Of a stretch of 64,000 bases of DNA, positions 37,326 to 47,417 are shown piece by piece. Both the position numbers and the translations under genes were made by a program. The DNA is taken from the NCBI RefSeq assembly GCF_026015985.1, contig NZ_CP110389.1:5302001-5366000 (forward strand), in the 5' to 3' direction. Under the pieces are notes generated by a model. It did not search any database and was not told the DNA's origin. It saw only the letters and a list, made by a program, of their open reading frames with translations. The first letter of the stretch is position 1. The number at the start of each line of letters is the position of its first letter. The DNA comes from Rhodopseudomonas sp. P2A-2r. GTDB lineage: Bacteria > Pseudomonadota > Alphaproteobacteria > Rhizobiales > Xanthobacteraceae.

Positions 37326-39401
37326 CTACGCGGCGCGAACCGAGTTGAGGAACTGGGCGACCTCGGCCTTGAGGCGCGCGCTTTCGCTGGACAGCGACTT
37401 GGCCGCATGGAGCACTTGAGAGGACGCGGATCCGGTCTCGCTGGCGCCGCGCTGCACGTCGGTGATGTTGGCCGAGACCTGCTGGGTTCCCTGCGCCGCC
37501 TGCTGGACGTTGCGGGAAATCTCCTGCGTCGCCGCGCCCTGCTCTTCCACCGCAGACGCGATGGTCGAGGCGATTTCCGACATCCTGGCGATGGTGTTGC
37601 CGATCTCCCGGATGGCGTTCACCGATTCCTGCGTCGCGGCCTGGATGCCGGTGATCTGCGCGCTGATCTCGCCGGTCGCCTTGGCGGTCTGCTCGGCCAA
37701 TGCTTTCACTTCGGACGCCACCACCGCGAAACCGCGGCCGGCTTCGCCAGCGCGCGCCGCTTCGATCGTCGCGTTCAGCGCCAGCAGATTGGTCTGTCCG
37801 GCAATGGTGTTGATCAGTTCGACCACATCGCCGATGCGCGCAGCCGCCTTCGCCAGTTCGCCGACGCGGTCGTTGGTCGACTGCGCCTGCACCACGGCCT
37901 CGCCGGCGATCCGCGCCGAGTCCTGCACCTGGCGGCTGATCTCGTTCACGGAAGAGGCCATCTCCTCGGTGGCGGAGGCCACCGACTGTACGTTGGTGGA
38001 CGCTTCTTCGGAAGCTGCCGCCACCAGCGTGGTCATTTTCTCGGAGCGCTCGGCGGTCGACGTCAGCGTTCCGGCGGAGGCCTCCAATTCGGTGGAGGCC
38101 GACGAGACGATGTCGACGATCTCGCCGATCATCGCCTCGAAATCGCGCGTCATCGTATCGACGCGCTGGCCGCGCCGGATCTTGGCATCGGCTTCCGCGG
38201 CAGCGGCCTCGTCGGCGGCTTTCTTGGCAATCAGGGTTTCCTTGAACACCTGCAGGGATTTCGCCATCGTGCCGATCTCATCGGTCCGGTCGATCGCGGG
38301 AATGACGACGTCATGCCGGCCGGCGGCGAGTTCGCTGACGGCCTCGGTGATCGTCGCCACCGGCGCGATCACCCGACGGCGCAACATCACCGTCACCGCG
38401 CCCAGCACGCCAAGCAAGGCAAGAACTGCGGCGCAGGTCAGAGCCAGCATCATCATGGCGTGGTCGCGCCCGGTGCGGGCACGCTGCGCGGCCTCGGCCA
38501 GCGCTGCATCGCGGACCGTGATGAAAGCTTGGATGGCCGGCACGATGGTTGCGGCGAGGACGTCGGACGTCATGGCGTATTTGCCGTCGCTGCGTGCGGC
38601 CGGCATCTCCTTCTCGATGGCGGGCGCGGCGCGATCGAAATAGCCCTCGATCGCGACCTTGAGCGGCGCCAGCAGCCGTTCCGGCTTGCCGAGCTGATCG
38701 ACAGACGCCTCGATCCGTTCCCGGCCGGCGTCGATACGGCCCTGGCCACGATCCATGCTGGACATCTCCGCCGGCGTCAGCGGCCGGCGGGTGCTGACCG
38801 GCAGCGAGAACGTCGCCGCGCGGCTGCCGCCGGTGACGCGGATATCCTGGGCGGTGCGGGCGATGCTCAACAATGTCGTGAGCGATGCGTCCGCCACGGC
38901 AACATCGTTTTCAAGGCGGTTCAGAAGCGGCTCGACGCTGGCGACGGCCTTGCCGACGCCAGGCAGGAAGCCCTTGATGATGGCGGGGTCGCGCGCCGTC
39001 ATCGGTGAGGTCATGGCGCGATCGGCGCTACCGAGAACGTCGGTAAGGCTCGCCGCGGCCTTGGACAGGCCGTCAATTACCGCCGCGCCGTCGCTGAGTG
39101 CACCGATAGCCTCGCGCGCGCTCGCAAAAGCGGCGTCCGATGCCGCGCGCACCTTCGCAACGGCGTCGAGCTGCACCGGCGTCGCCGCGGCTTCCTGGAA
39201 CAAGGGTCCGACATAAGGCGCCCGCAAGCCCGCCATGTTCTGTCCCACCACCAGAACTGCGCCGAAGGCCTCGACGGCCCTCATGGCCTCGCTCTTGCTG
39301 GCGACGGTTCGATATTGCGGGACGAGCACCTCGGCGCCCAGAAGCACTGCCAATCCCGTGACCGCGAGCATGGAGAGCGAAAACAGACGACCGATTTGCA
39401 T
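37326..39401 (-). CDS. Methyl-accepting chemotaxis protein, copy B
   Basis: A 691-residue chemoreceptor. TM1 about 7-27, a roughly 290-residue periplasmic helical domain, TM2 near 320-342, HAMP ([35 protein letters not shown]) and a signalling domain almost identical to copy A (…[36 protein letters not shown]). It ends LNSVRAA. The ATG is at 39401, about 290 nt downstream of the mbfA stop in the same direction. The ligand is unknown. Conservation of the tip means both receptors should join the same CheA/CheW array. Confidence 0.94.
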   Translation of the reverse strand: MQIGRLFSLSMLAVTGLAVLLGAEVLVPQYRTVASKSEAMRAVEAFGAVLVVGQNMAGLRAPYVGPLFQEAAATPVQLDAVAKVRAASDAAFASAREAIGALSDGAAVIDGLSKAAASLTDVLGSADRAMTSPMTARDPAIIKGFLPGVGKAVASVEPLLNRLENDVAVADASLTTLLSIARTAQDIRVTGGSRAATFSLPVSTRRPLTPAEMSSMDRGQGRIDAGRERIEASVDQLGKPERLLAPLKVAIEGYFDRAAPAIEKEMPAARSDGKYAMTSDVLAATIVPAIQAFITVRDAALAEAAQRARTGRDHAMMMLALTCAAVLALLGVLGAVTVMLRRRVIAPVATITEAVSELAAGRHDVVIPAIDRTDEIGTMAKSLQVFKETLIAKKAADEAAAAEADAKIRRGQRVDTMTRDFEAMIGEIVDIVSSASTELEASAGTLTSTAERSEKMTTLVAAASEEASTNVQSVASATEEMASSVNEISRQVQDSARIAGEAVVQAQSTNDRVGELAKAAARIGDVVELINTIAGQTNLLALNATIEAARAGEAGRGFAVVASEVKALAEQTAKATGEISAQITGIQAATQESVNAIREIGNTIARMSEIASTIASAVEEQGAATQEISRNVQQAAQGTQQVSANITDVQRGASETGSASSQVLHAAKSLSSESARLKAEVAQFLNSVRAA

Positions 39402-39689
39402 GGCACGTTCCTATGGTTCGTGCCGTCAAGGTATTGGCCGGAGCATAACTGTGCATTAACGGGCGGGCTGCGCGACAAACGCGAGTGGTAGCTCGATATT
39501 GGAAAATGAAAATTTTCTCAGTATGCCAAGCTACATATTGCCGCTATGTCGTCCGTCAGAAGCGGGGTGACTCGTGTTTCGAACGGCGCGGGTCCTGCTA
39601 TCAATTCGCGCGCGGATGCGACGCATCAGTGAGCCGTCGACGTCGCAATCGGAGCCGCTACGCGCGGCTGCAAAGCACGATGGCTCCGG

Positions 39690-40661
39690 CTACGCGCCGC
39701 CGATGAGGATGCCCACCGCCAGCACGATGACGCCGCCGAGCACGATCTGGAACACCGCCTGCATGAACGGCGTGTCCATGTACTTGGCGCGGATCCAGGC
39801 GATCGCCCAGAGTTCGAAGAACACCACCACGCCGGCAATGGCCGTAGCGATCCAGAACGCGTTGGCCCAGGAGTCCGGCACAAGATACGGCATGGTGTGG
39901 CCGAGGCCGCCCACGGTAGTCATCAATCCGCAGATGCCGCCGCGCAGCCACGGCGAGCCGCGCCCGGTCATCGAGCCGTCGTCGGACAGCGCTTCGGCAA
40001 AGCCCATGCTGATGCCGGCACCGATGGAAGCGGCGAGGCCGACAAGGAAGGTCGCCCAGTTCTGGTGTGTGGCGAAGGCCGCGGCGAACAATGGCGCCAG
40101 CGTCGACACCGAGCCGTCCATCAGGCCGGCGAGCCCGGGCTGGACATATTGCAGCACGAACATCCGCCGCCTGGTGTGATCCTCTGCGCTGCGTGCGCCC
40201 GGCGTCAGGAACGTCTCCGACAGCCGCGACGCCAGCTGCTCGTGGCCCTTTTCCATCTCGGCGAGATCGCCCAGCAGCTTGCGGACATGGACGTCGGTGG
40301 TCTGCTCGGCGGCCCTGGCGTAGAATCGCTCGGCCTCGAATTCCATGGTCTCCGCTTCCTTGCGGATGGCATCGAGCGGGAGATTGCGGGTCAGCCAGAT
40401 CGGGCGACGACGGATGAATCCCTTGACGTCGCCGCGGCGGATCGGCGGCAGGTTCGGCCCGAACCGTTGCTCATACATTTCCAGCAGCATGTGCCGATGG
40501 CCCTTTTCCTGCTCGGCCATCTCGCTGAAGATCTTTGCCGAATCCGGGTAGCGATCGAGCAGGTCCTCGGCGAAGCTGGAATAGATGCGGCTGTCTTCCT
40601 CCTCGCCGGAGATCGCGACCGCCAGCACCTCGCGCTCCGTCAAGTCTGAAAATGCCTTCAT
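39690..40661 (-). CDS. mbfA: MbfA-type iron exporter (rubrerythrin/ferritin-like + VIT1 domains)
   Basis: A 323-residue protein. The N-terminal ferritin-like/rubrerythrin domain (about 1-150) has iron-ligand patterns [31 protein letters not shown] and [12 protein letters not shown]. The C-terminal membrane part with about five helices is of VIT1/CCC1 type ([22 protein letters not shown]). This is the architecture of MbfA of Bradyrhizobium and Agrobacterium, which exports iron and protects against H2O2 and is repressed by Irr. An Irr-type palindrome lies 20 nt upstream of the start. ATG 40661 is preferred (AAGG 8 nt upstream) over an in-frame TTG at 40667. Confidence 0.93.
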   Translation of the reverse strand: MKAFSDLTEREVLAVAISGEEEDSRIYSSFAEDLLDRYPDSAKIFSEMAEQEKGHRHMLLEMYEQRFGPNLPPIRRGDVKGFIRRRPIWLTRNLPLDAIRKEAETMEFEAERFYARAAEQTTDVHVRKLLGDLAEMEKGHEQLASRLSETFLTPGARSAEDHTRRRMFVLQYVQPGLAGLMDGSVSTLAPLFAAAFATHQNWATFLVGLAASIGAGISMGFAEALSDDGSMTGRGSPWLRGGICGLMTTVGGLGHTMPYLVPDSWANAFWIATAIAGVVVFFELWAIAWIRAKYMDTPFMQAVFQIVLGGVIVLAVGILIGGA

Positions 40662-40986
40662 CTTCAATGCCTTATTTTAGATTAGAATTATTCTAATAGA
40701 TATAACGACGGCCCGCGGTTTTGTCAAAACGATTGCCGCGGTGCGGCACAGGGACCACGGTCTTGCTATTCGACATGCCGCAACGATCGCTCCCGCACGC
40801 CGCCCTGCGGACACTGCCCCGGGGGACGATCGGGAGCAGCGACGGCTGATCGTCATCGCCGTCTGCGGCGCCTTCCGCCACGCGGTATCAGCGTGCCGCG
40901 TTTCGGCTTTGACGCCGCGCGACCGTCAGTTAGTTTGCCCGCAACAATGCCGGCCACTCAGGCCGGAGACAGGGAGAGCAAACGGG
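40662..40986. other. Divergent intergenic region, mbfA / TctC-type binding protein
   Basis: Apart from the Irr-box palindrome at 40681-40697 on the mbfA side, this gap has no gene. The side toward the binding protein is GC-rich with gggagagcaaacggg as leader and RBS for that gene. Confidence 0.5.
40681..40697 (-). promoter_or_regulatory. Irr-box-like palindrome upstream of mbfA
   Basis: attagaat-t-attctaat is a perfect 8-base inverted repeat around one base, matching the ICE/Irr-box consensus (TTTAGAA-N3-TTCTAAA) in core and spacing. It sits 20 nt upstream of the mbfA start codon, overlapping the likely promoter, as expected for repression by Irr in low iron. Confidence 0.8.
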
Positions 40987-41970
40987 ATGATCGACATTCA
41001 TGGAGTCCGCGGGGCACTGCGGGCGGCGGCGGCCGTCATCGCCATCGGCACGGCGGGCAGCGCGCTGGCGCAAGGCACCTACCCCAATCGCGCCATCACG
41101 CTGGTACTGCCGTTTGCCGCCGGTAGCGGCACCGACACCACCACGCGCGTCATCTCGCAGCAACTCGCCCAGGCGCTCGGCGTCACCATCGTGATCGACA
41201 ACAAGCCCGGCGCGAACGGGTCGATCGCCGCCAGCTATGTCGCCCGCGCGCCGGCGGACGGCTACACGCTGTTCGTCACCACCAACACCTCGCATTCGGC
41301 CAATCCCTATCTGCTCAAGACCATGAACTACGATCCGATCAAGGACTTCACCCCGATCGCCCGCACCGGCGACCTGCCCTTCATGCTGGTGATCAATCCG
41401 GAGATCCCCGCCAACTCGGTGGCCGAGCTGATCGCCTTGGCCAAGAAGGACCCGGGCAAGTACTCCTATGCGAGCGGCTCATCGTCGGCGATCGTGTCGG
41501 GCGCAACATTCGCGCGGCTCGCCGGCATCGACATGCTGCACGTTCCCTACAAGAGCTCGCCGCCCGCGCTGACCGACGTCATCGCCGGCCGCGTCAGCAT
41601 GATGTTTACGGACGTGCCGACCGGACTGCCGCACGTCAACGGCAAGGCGCTGAAGGCGCTGGCGGTGACCACCAAGACTCGTTCGAAACTGTTACCCGAT
41701 CTGCCGACCATGGACGAAGCGGGCGTCAAGGGCTTCGATATCACCTCGTGGCAGGGCTATCTCGGTCCGGCCAACATGCCCCGGGATATCGTGCTGAAGC
41801 TCAATACCGAGATCCGCAAGATCATCGACCGTCCGGAAATGAAGAAGGATCTCGCCGACCGCGGCATGGAGGCGTTCTCCGGACCACCGGAGGAGTTCGA
41901 TGCCTTCCTGAAGGAACAGCTCGTCGTGTGGGAGAAGCTGATCAGGGAAGCCGGCATCGAGAAGCAGTAG
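40987..41970 (+). CDS. Tripartite tricarboxylate transporter (Bug/TctC) substrate-binding protein
   Basis: A 327-residue periplasmic binding protein. Signal peptide about 1-28 (…IAIGTAGSALA-QGTYPNR). Bug family hallmarks: YPNRAITLVLPFAAGSGTDTTTRVISQQLAQALGVTIVIDNKPGANGSIAASYVA, LHVPYKSSPPALTDVIAGRVSMMF and the C-terminal VWEKLIREAGIEKQ. Bug proteins bind carboxylic acids or amides. No TctA/TctB membrane gene is adjacent, so this is an orphan binding protein, as is common in this group. ATG 40987 begins the signal peptide; the frame reaches back to 40741. Confidence 0.92.
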   Translation: MIDIHGVRGALRAAAAVIAIGTAGSALAQGTYPNRAITLVLPFAAGSGTDTTTRVISQQLAQALGVTIVIDNKPGANGSIAASYVARAPADGYTLFVTTNTSHSANPYLLKTMNYDPIKDFTPIARTGDLPFMLVINPEIPANSVAELIALAKKDPGKYSYASGSSSAIVSGATFARLAGIDMLHVPYKSSPPALTDVIAGRVSMMFTDVPTGLPHVNGKALKALAVTTKTRSKLLPDLPTMDEAGVKGFDITSWQGYLGPANMPRDIVLKLNTEIRKIIDRPEMKKDLADRGMEAFSGPPEEFDAFLKEQLVVWEKLIREAGIEKQ

Positions 41971-42000
41971 GGACTACTGCCACAGACGGAGCGTCATCCT

Positions 42001-42053
42001 GAGGTGCGCGCTCTTGCGCACCTCCCGCCGAAACGCAATTGCGTTTCGGCGGG
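42001..42053. repeat. Twin-hairpin intergenic repeat
   Basis: Two back-to-back palindromes: gaggtgcgc / gcgcacctc (42001-42009 and 42016-42024), then a perfect 30-base palindrome from 42024 to 42053 centred on aatt (cccgccgaaacgc... mirrored). The preceding 'gcgtcatcctgaggtg' is a familiar lead-in of rhizobial intergenic repeats. It lies between the TctC-type gene and the phytase-like gene. Confidence 0.75.
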
Positions 42054-42179
42054 GACGACGGCTGCGCCCCCTTGCCGCAGCCTTGTCCCCCGCTGTCATT
42101 CCGCCGTCATGCATCCGTCAGCGCGCCGTAACGCGCGCGCCCCAGAACACGCAGCATGGTCACCACAAGGAGAACCACC

Positions 42180-43535
42180 ATGCGCAAATCCCTGCTCTGT
42201 TCCGTAGCGTCGATGCTGCTGCTGTCGTCCGCGGCTCTGGCGCAAAGCGAAGGCGAATTTCCCGCCAAGCTGGCCGGCCATGCCGTGCTGCCGGCAATGT
42301 CGACCATCGATGCGCCGGCCGACGCGCCGAACGACCTCAAGACCTCCGGAAAATACACCACCGGCAAGCGCGTGGACGCGCTGGGCACCGTGATGGGCAA
42401 GTCCTTTGAGCGCGATACCGGGATTTCGCTGCCGATGAAGGGCCAGCCGCTGCAGGGGCATTCCGGCATCAAGGTGATGCCCGACGGCTCGTTCTGGGTA
42501 CTGACCGACAACGGCGCCGGCTCGCGCTACAATTCAGCTGACTACATGCTGTATCTGAACCACCACAAGATCGACTGGAAGGCCGGCAAGGTCGAGCGTC
42601 AAGCCACCGTTTTCCTGCACGACCCCGACAAGAAGGTGCCGTTCCGCATCGTCCACGAGGATACCGCCAAGCGCTATCTGACCGGCGCTGATTTCGATAC
42701 CGAAGGCTTCCAGATCATCGGCGACAATTTCTGGATCGGCGATGAATTCGGGCCCTACATCCTCAAGACCGACATGACCGGCAAGGTACTTGCGGTGTTC
42801 GAGACCGTGATCGACGGCAAGCCGGTGCGTTCGCCGGACCATTGGCAGGTGCAGTCGCCGGGCGCACCGGGCGCCACCTTCACCAACGTCAACCTGCGCC
42901 GCTCCAAGGGCTATGAGGGCTTCGCGTCGTCGAAGGACGGCAAGTTCATCTACGGCCTGCTCGAAGGCCCGGTGTGGGATGCCGAGAAGAAGGACTGGGA
43001 AAAGGTCGACGGCAAGGAAGCCGCGCGCATCCTCGAATTCGACGTCAAGGCCGAGAAGTTCACCGGCCGCTCCTGGCAGTATGTGTTCGAGAACAACGGC
43101 AATGCGATCGGCGACTTCAACATGATCACCGCCGACAACGGCCTGATCATCGAGCGCGACAACGGCGAAGGCACCAAGGACAAGGCCTGCGCCGACGGCA
43201 AGCGCGGCACCGACTGCTTCCCGGATCTGGCCAAGTTCAAGCGCGTGTTCAAGATCGAACTCAGCGACGCCAATGTTGGCAAGCCGGTGCGCAAGATCGG
43301 CTATATCGACCTGATGAAGATCCAGGATCCCGACAAGAAGTCGCTCAAGCCCTTGAACGACGGCGTTCTGACCTTCCCGTTCTTCACCATCGAGAACGTC
43401 GATCAGGTCGATGCCACGCATATCATCGTCGGCAACGACAACAACCTGCCGTTCTCATCGAGCCGCGAGCCCAACAAGGCCGACGACAACGAGTTCGTAC
43501 TGCTCGAAGTCGGCGATTTCCTGAAGGCGAAGTAA
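42180..43535 (+). CDS. Secreted esterase-like/phytase-like protein
   Basis: A 451-residue exported protein. Signal peptide 1-22 (MRKSLLCSVASMLLLSSAALA-QSEG). The rest matches the 'esterase-like activity of phytase' beta-propeller family: GQPLQGHSGIKVMPDGSFWVLTDNGAGSRYNSADYMLY, DFDTEGFQIIGDNFWIGDEFGPYIL, GYEGFASSKDGKFIYGLLEGP and a final NDNNLPFSSSR. The family's activity is a hydrolase guess from distant similarity to phytases, so treat the function as putative. It is followed 30 nt later by a strong bidirectional terminator. Confidence 0.87.
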   Translation: MRKSLLCSVASMLLLSSAALAQSEGEFPAKLAGHAVLPAMSTIDAPADAPNDLKTSGKYTTGKRVDALGTVMGKSFERDTGISLPMKGQPLQGHSGIKVMPDGSFWVLTDNGAGSRYNSADYMLYLNHHKIDWKAGKVERQATVFLHDPDKKVPFRIVHEDTAKRYLTGADFDTEGFQIIGDNFWIGDEFGPYILKTDMTGKVLAVFETVIDGKPVRSPDHWQVQSPGAPGATFTNVNLRRSKGYEGFASSKDGKFIYGLLEGPVWDAEKKDWEKVDGKEAARILEFDVKAEKFTGRSWQYVFENNGNAIGDFNMITADNGLIIERDNGEGTKDKACADGKRGTDCFPDLAKFKRVFKIELSDANVGKPVRKIGYIDLMKIQDPDKKSLKPLNDGVLTFPFFTIENVDQVDATHIIVGNDNNLPFSSSREPNKADDNEFVLLEVGDFLKAK

Positions 43536-43564
43536 GCTTCGCTGCTCGGCCTTGTCTCCACGAG

Positions 43565-43592
43565 AAAAGCCCTCCCTTGCGGGAGGGCTTTT
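43565..43592. terminator. Bidirectional rho-independent terminator
   Basis: The 12-base stem aaaagccctccc (43565-43576) pairs with gggagggctttt (43581-43592) around ttgc. A-run on one side and T-run on the other let it serve both the phytase-like gene (+) and the chemoreceptor ending at 43645 (-). Confidence 0.88.
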
Positions 43593-43644
43593 GCTGCGCG
43601 GGCAGGTTCGCCTGCCCCATTCCGGGAGAGCGAGCAAGTCAGCG

Positions 43645-45326
43645 TTACGCCGCCCGCACCTTGCTGAGGAAGTCATTGACCGCCGTGCGCAGCATGCCGG
43701 ACTGGCCGTCGAGATCGCGGGCATTGGACAGCACCTGCGAGGCCGCTGCACCGGTGGCTTCGGCGGACGCGCTGACGCCGCCGATGTTGTTGCTGATCTC
43801 GTGGGCGCCGGCGGCGACCGACTGGATGCTCTGCGCGATCTCGCGCGTCGCCTTGCCCTGCTCCTCCACCGCGCCGGAGATGCGGCTGGCAATCTCGCTC
43901 ATCTCGCTGATGGTGCCGGTGATGCCGGTGATCGACGCCACCGCCTCGCCGGTGGAGGCCTGCATGGCCGAGACCTGGGCCGAGATTTCCTCGGTGGCCT
44001 TCGCCGTCTGACTCGCCAGCGCCTTCACTTCGGAGGCGACCACCGCGAAGCCGCGGCCGGACTCTCCGGCACGCGCTGCCTCGATGGTGGCATTGAGCGC
44101 CAGCAGGTTAGTCTGCGAGGCGATATTGTGGATCAACTGGACGACCTCGCCGATCTTTTCGGCGCCGCGCGACAACAATTGCACGGTGGCATTGGTGCGT
44201 TCGGCATCGCTGACGGCACGGCTGGCGACCTGCGTCGACTGCGCCACCTGGCGCAGCACCTCGTTGACCGACGCCGACAGTTCCTCGGCGGCCGAGGCCA
44301 CCGTACCGACATCGTCGGACGAGCGCTGCGAGGCGGCGCCGACGGTGGCGGCGCGCGAGCTGGCGTCAGACGCCGTCGCGGTCATCGACTGGGCGGTGGT
44401 CTGCATATCCGTCGCCGCGGTCGCAACCGACCGGACGATGCCGTTGACGCTGCGCTCGAACTCGTCGGCGATGCTCTGCATCGCTGCGCGGCGCTCGGCG
44501 GCCGCGCGGTTCTGGGCGTCGGCCTCGACCTGCTCGAGGCCGCGGATCCGCAGCGCATTGTCCTTGAACACCTGAACGGTCTTGGCCATGGCGCCGACCT
44601 CGTCGCCGCGCTCCACGCCGGGAATGCTCTCGTCGAGCGCGCCATTGGCGAGCCCCTCCATGCGCGCGCCAAGCTGGCCGAGCGGCGCCGTGATGCTGCG
44701 GCCGATCAGCCAGGCGATCAGCCCGGCAATGGCGCCGATGGCGACCATCGCCAAGCCAAGCGTCCACATGATGGGCTTGAGCTTGGTATCGAGGTCGTCG
44801 AGATAGGCGCCGCTGCCGACGAACATGTTCCAACCGGGAATCGGAACCGCGTAGGCCACCTTGCGCGACATCTCCTGCGAGTTGGGTTTGAGGTTTTCAT
44901 AGCGGAGCGCAATTTCACCCTTGGCGGCTCCGTCGCGCAATTCGCGGATCACCCCCGCCCATTAAGCAGCGAGTCAATCCGGTTCTGGCCGACCAGCTTG
45001 GGATCCGGCAGCGCCAGAGCCACACCTTCCATTGTATAGGCGAACAGGTAGCCCGCGCCGTTGTCATAGGTCAGCGTATTTGCGCGACTGACGAATTCCG
45101 CGATCGCCGCTTCCTGGGTAAGTTTCCCGGCGGCTACCTGCTTCTGCAACCCGATCGCCATGTTGCGTGCGGCCTCGACAAAGATCTTGGTCTGGTCGAT
45201 ACGCGCCGTCAGCATTTCGTTCCGCATCAGATTGGCGGCGAGAAGGCCGGCTGCGCACAGCCCCATCAAAGTCACCCCCACAAGGATGATCAGCTTGGAG
45301 GTGACGCGAAGGTTGTTGAATTGCAC
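43645..45326 (-). CDS. Cache-domain methyl-accepting chemotaxis protein, copy C, frameshifted
   Basis: TM1 about 9-31 ([22 protein letters not shown] start), an sCache_2-type periplasmic domain ([27 protein letters not shown] … [17 protein letters not shown]), TM2, HAMP, and a signalling domain ending KVRAA. The reading frame breaks after SLLNGRG. The rest ([20 protein letters not shown]…) is in the next frame. Restoring one base to the C5 run (G5 in coding sense) at 44952-44956 joins them into a receptor of about 560 residues, matching the intact paralogue at 45524. Start is GTG 45326, in the same position as the paralogue's GTG. It probably senses small carboxylates. Confidence 0.9.
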
Positions 45327-45523
45327 TGGCTATCTCCCGAACGGTCGCGGCGACGGACCTGATCCGACAGTAGCGTTCATATCCTCGCTATTGATTAGCC
45401 TGCGACTCCGTAAAAATACGGGGAATCGCAACGCGTGATTGCCACCATAAATACCTTCCCGTAACGCACGGCATTTCCGGGGAGCCGGCAGGTCAGAGGA
45501 TCAGCAAGCAGCACCGGCATGGC

Positions 45524-47203
45524 TCACGCCGCCCGGACCTTGCCGAGGAAATCATTGACCGCCGCGCGCAGCATGCCGGACTGACCGTCCAGATCGCGGG
45601 CATTGGACAGCACCTGCGAGGCCGCGGCGCCGGTGGCTTCGGCGGCCGAACTGACGCCACCGATGTGATTGCTGATCTCGCTGGCACCGGCAGCAACCGA
45701 CTGGATGCTTTGCGCTATCTCGCGCGTCGCCTTGCCCTGCTCCTCGACGGCGCCGGAGATGCGGCTGGTGATCTCGCTCATCTCGCCGATGGTGCCGGTG
45801 ATCCCGGTGATCGACGCCACCGCCTCGCTGGTCGATGCCTGCATGGCCGAGACCTGGGCGGAGATTTCCTCGGTCGCCTTGGCGGTCTGGCTGGCCAGCG
45901 CCTTCACCTCGGATGCCACTACTGCAAAGCCGCGACCGGACTCGCCGGCGCGGGCCGCCTCGATGGTGGCGTTGAGGGCCAGCAGGTTGGTCTGCGAGGC
46001 GATGTTGTGAATCAGCTGCACCACTTCGCCGATCTTCTCGGCGCCGCGCGACAGCAGTTGCACGGTGGCGTTGGTCCGCTCGGCGTCGCCGACAGCGCGG
46101 CGGGCGACCTCGGTCGACTGCGCCACCTGGCGCAGCACCTCGTTGACCGATGCCGACAGTTCCTCGGCTGCGGAGGCGACCGTGCCGACGTCGTCGGACG
46201 AGCGCTGCGAGGCGGAGCCGACCGTGGCCGCGCGCGAACTGGCATCGCTTGCCGTCGCGGTCATCGATTGCGCGGTGGTCTGCATGCCGGCCGCCGCGGT
46301 CGAGACCGAGCGGACGATGCCGTTGACGCTACGCTCGAAATCGTCGGCGATGCTTTCCATCGCCGCGCGGCGTTCGGCGGCGACGCGGCCCTGCGCGTCG
46401 GCTTCGACCTGATCGAGGGCGCGGATGCGCAGCGCGTTGTCCTTGAAAACCTGCACCGTCGCCGCCATCGCGCCGATCTCGTCGCCGCGCTCCACACCGG
46501 GAATGCTCTCATCGAGCGCGCCATCGGCGAGCGACTTCATGCGCGCCCCGAGGCGGCCGAGCGGGCGGGTGATGCTGCGTCCGATAAACCAGGCGATAAG
46601 GCCGGCAACGGCGGCAATCGCGAACATTGCCAGACCGAGCGCCCAGATGATTGGCTTCAGGTGCTCGTCGAGGTCATCCAGATAGGCGCCGGTAGCAATG
46701 AACATGTTCCAGCCGGGCAGCGCCGCCGCATAGCCCATCTTGCGTGACAGAACCTGCGCGTTGGGTTTGGCAAATTCGTAGGTCAGAATGTGCCAGCCCT
46801 TGGCTGCCACGCCGTCGCGAAACTCGCGCGTCACGGCCACGCCGTTGACCAGCGTGTTGAGGCGATCGGCCCCGGATTTGAAGCCCGGCAGATGAACCAC
46901 GGTGCCATCCATGGTGTAGATGAACAGATAGTTGCCGTTGTCATAGGTCATCGGCTCGATCCGGCGCACCAGCTCGGCGGTGGCGGCTTCCCGCGTCAGC
47001 TTTCCGGCGGCGACGTCCTTCTGCAGGCCGGCAGCCACGTTGCTGCCGATTTCGACGATCGACTTCAACTGTTCGGTCCGCGCCGCGAGCATCTCGCTCT
47101 TGACCATGTGGGCCGCCAGAACGCCTGCAGCACACAGGCCGATCATCGTGACCGCCACCAGAATAACCAGCTTGGTCGTGATGCGAATGTTGTTGAATTT
47201 CAC
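45524..47203 (-). CDS. Cache-domain methyl-accepting chemotaxis protein, copy D
   Basis: A 559-residue receptor, the intact tandem paralogue of copy [23 protein letters not shown] forms TM1. The sCache_2 domain contains [25 protein letters not shown] and [25 protein letters not shown]2, HAMP ([36 protein letters not shown]) and the signalling hairpin with [40 protein letters not shown] follow. GTG 47203 has GGGAG 8 nt upstream. No C-terminal CheR pentapeptide. It is separated from copy C by about 200 nt. Confidence 0.94.
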   Translation of the reverse strand: MKFNNIRITTKLVILVAVTMIGLCAAGVLAAHMVKSEMLAARTEQLKSIVEIGSNVAAGLQKDVAAGKLTREAATAELVRRIEPMTYDNGNYLFIYTMDGTVVHLPGFKSGADRLNTLVNGVAVTREFRDGVAAKGWHILTYEFAKPNAQVLSRKMGYAAALPGWNMFIATGAYLDDLDEHLKPIIWALGLAMFAIAAVAGLIAWFIGRSITRPLGRLGARMKSLADGALDESIPGVERGDEIGAMAATVQVFKDNALRIRALDQVEADAQGRVAAERRAAMESIADDFERSVNGIVRSVSTAAAGMQTTAQSMTATASDASSRAATVGSASQRSSDDVGTVASAAEELSASVNEVLRQVAQSTEVARRAVGDAERTNATVQLLSRGAEKIGEVVQLIHNIASQTNLLALNATIEAARAGESGRGFAVVASEVKALASQTAKATEEISAQVSAMQASTSEAVASITGITGTIGEMSEITSRISGAVEEQGKATREIAQSIQSVAAGASEISNHIGGVSSAAEATGAAASQVLSNARDLDGQSGMLRAAVNDFLGKVRAA

Positions 47204-47336
47204 GGCTATAGCTCCCTTGGCCCACACTTTCAGCAGCGCTCGGCATGACCCCTGGAAAGAATATATCAACGTAGTGTTTTCAAATGCTTACGCCCGCCGC
47301 CGATCAAAAATACCGCGACGTGGAATTCACGCAAAA

Positions 47337-47365
47337 AAATCCCCGCCTTTTTGGGGCGGGGATTT
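47337..47365 (-). terminator. Rho-independent terminator of serA
   Basis: Stem aaatccccgcc (47337-47347) pairs with ggcggggattt (47355-47365), loop tttttgg, followed on the minus strand by a run of T (from the A7 run at 47333-47339). It lies about 50 nt past the serA stop and insulates serA from the chemoreceptor genes. Confidence 0.85.
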
Positions 47366-47417
47366 TCATTTTCGTCGTTGCAAAGAGTCGCCTGCGGCGA
47401 CCGAAGCGCTTGCGATC

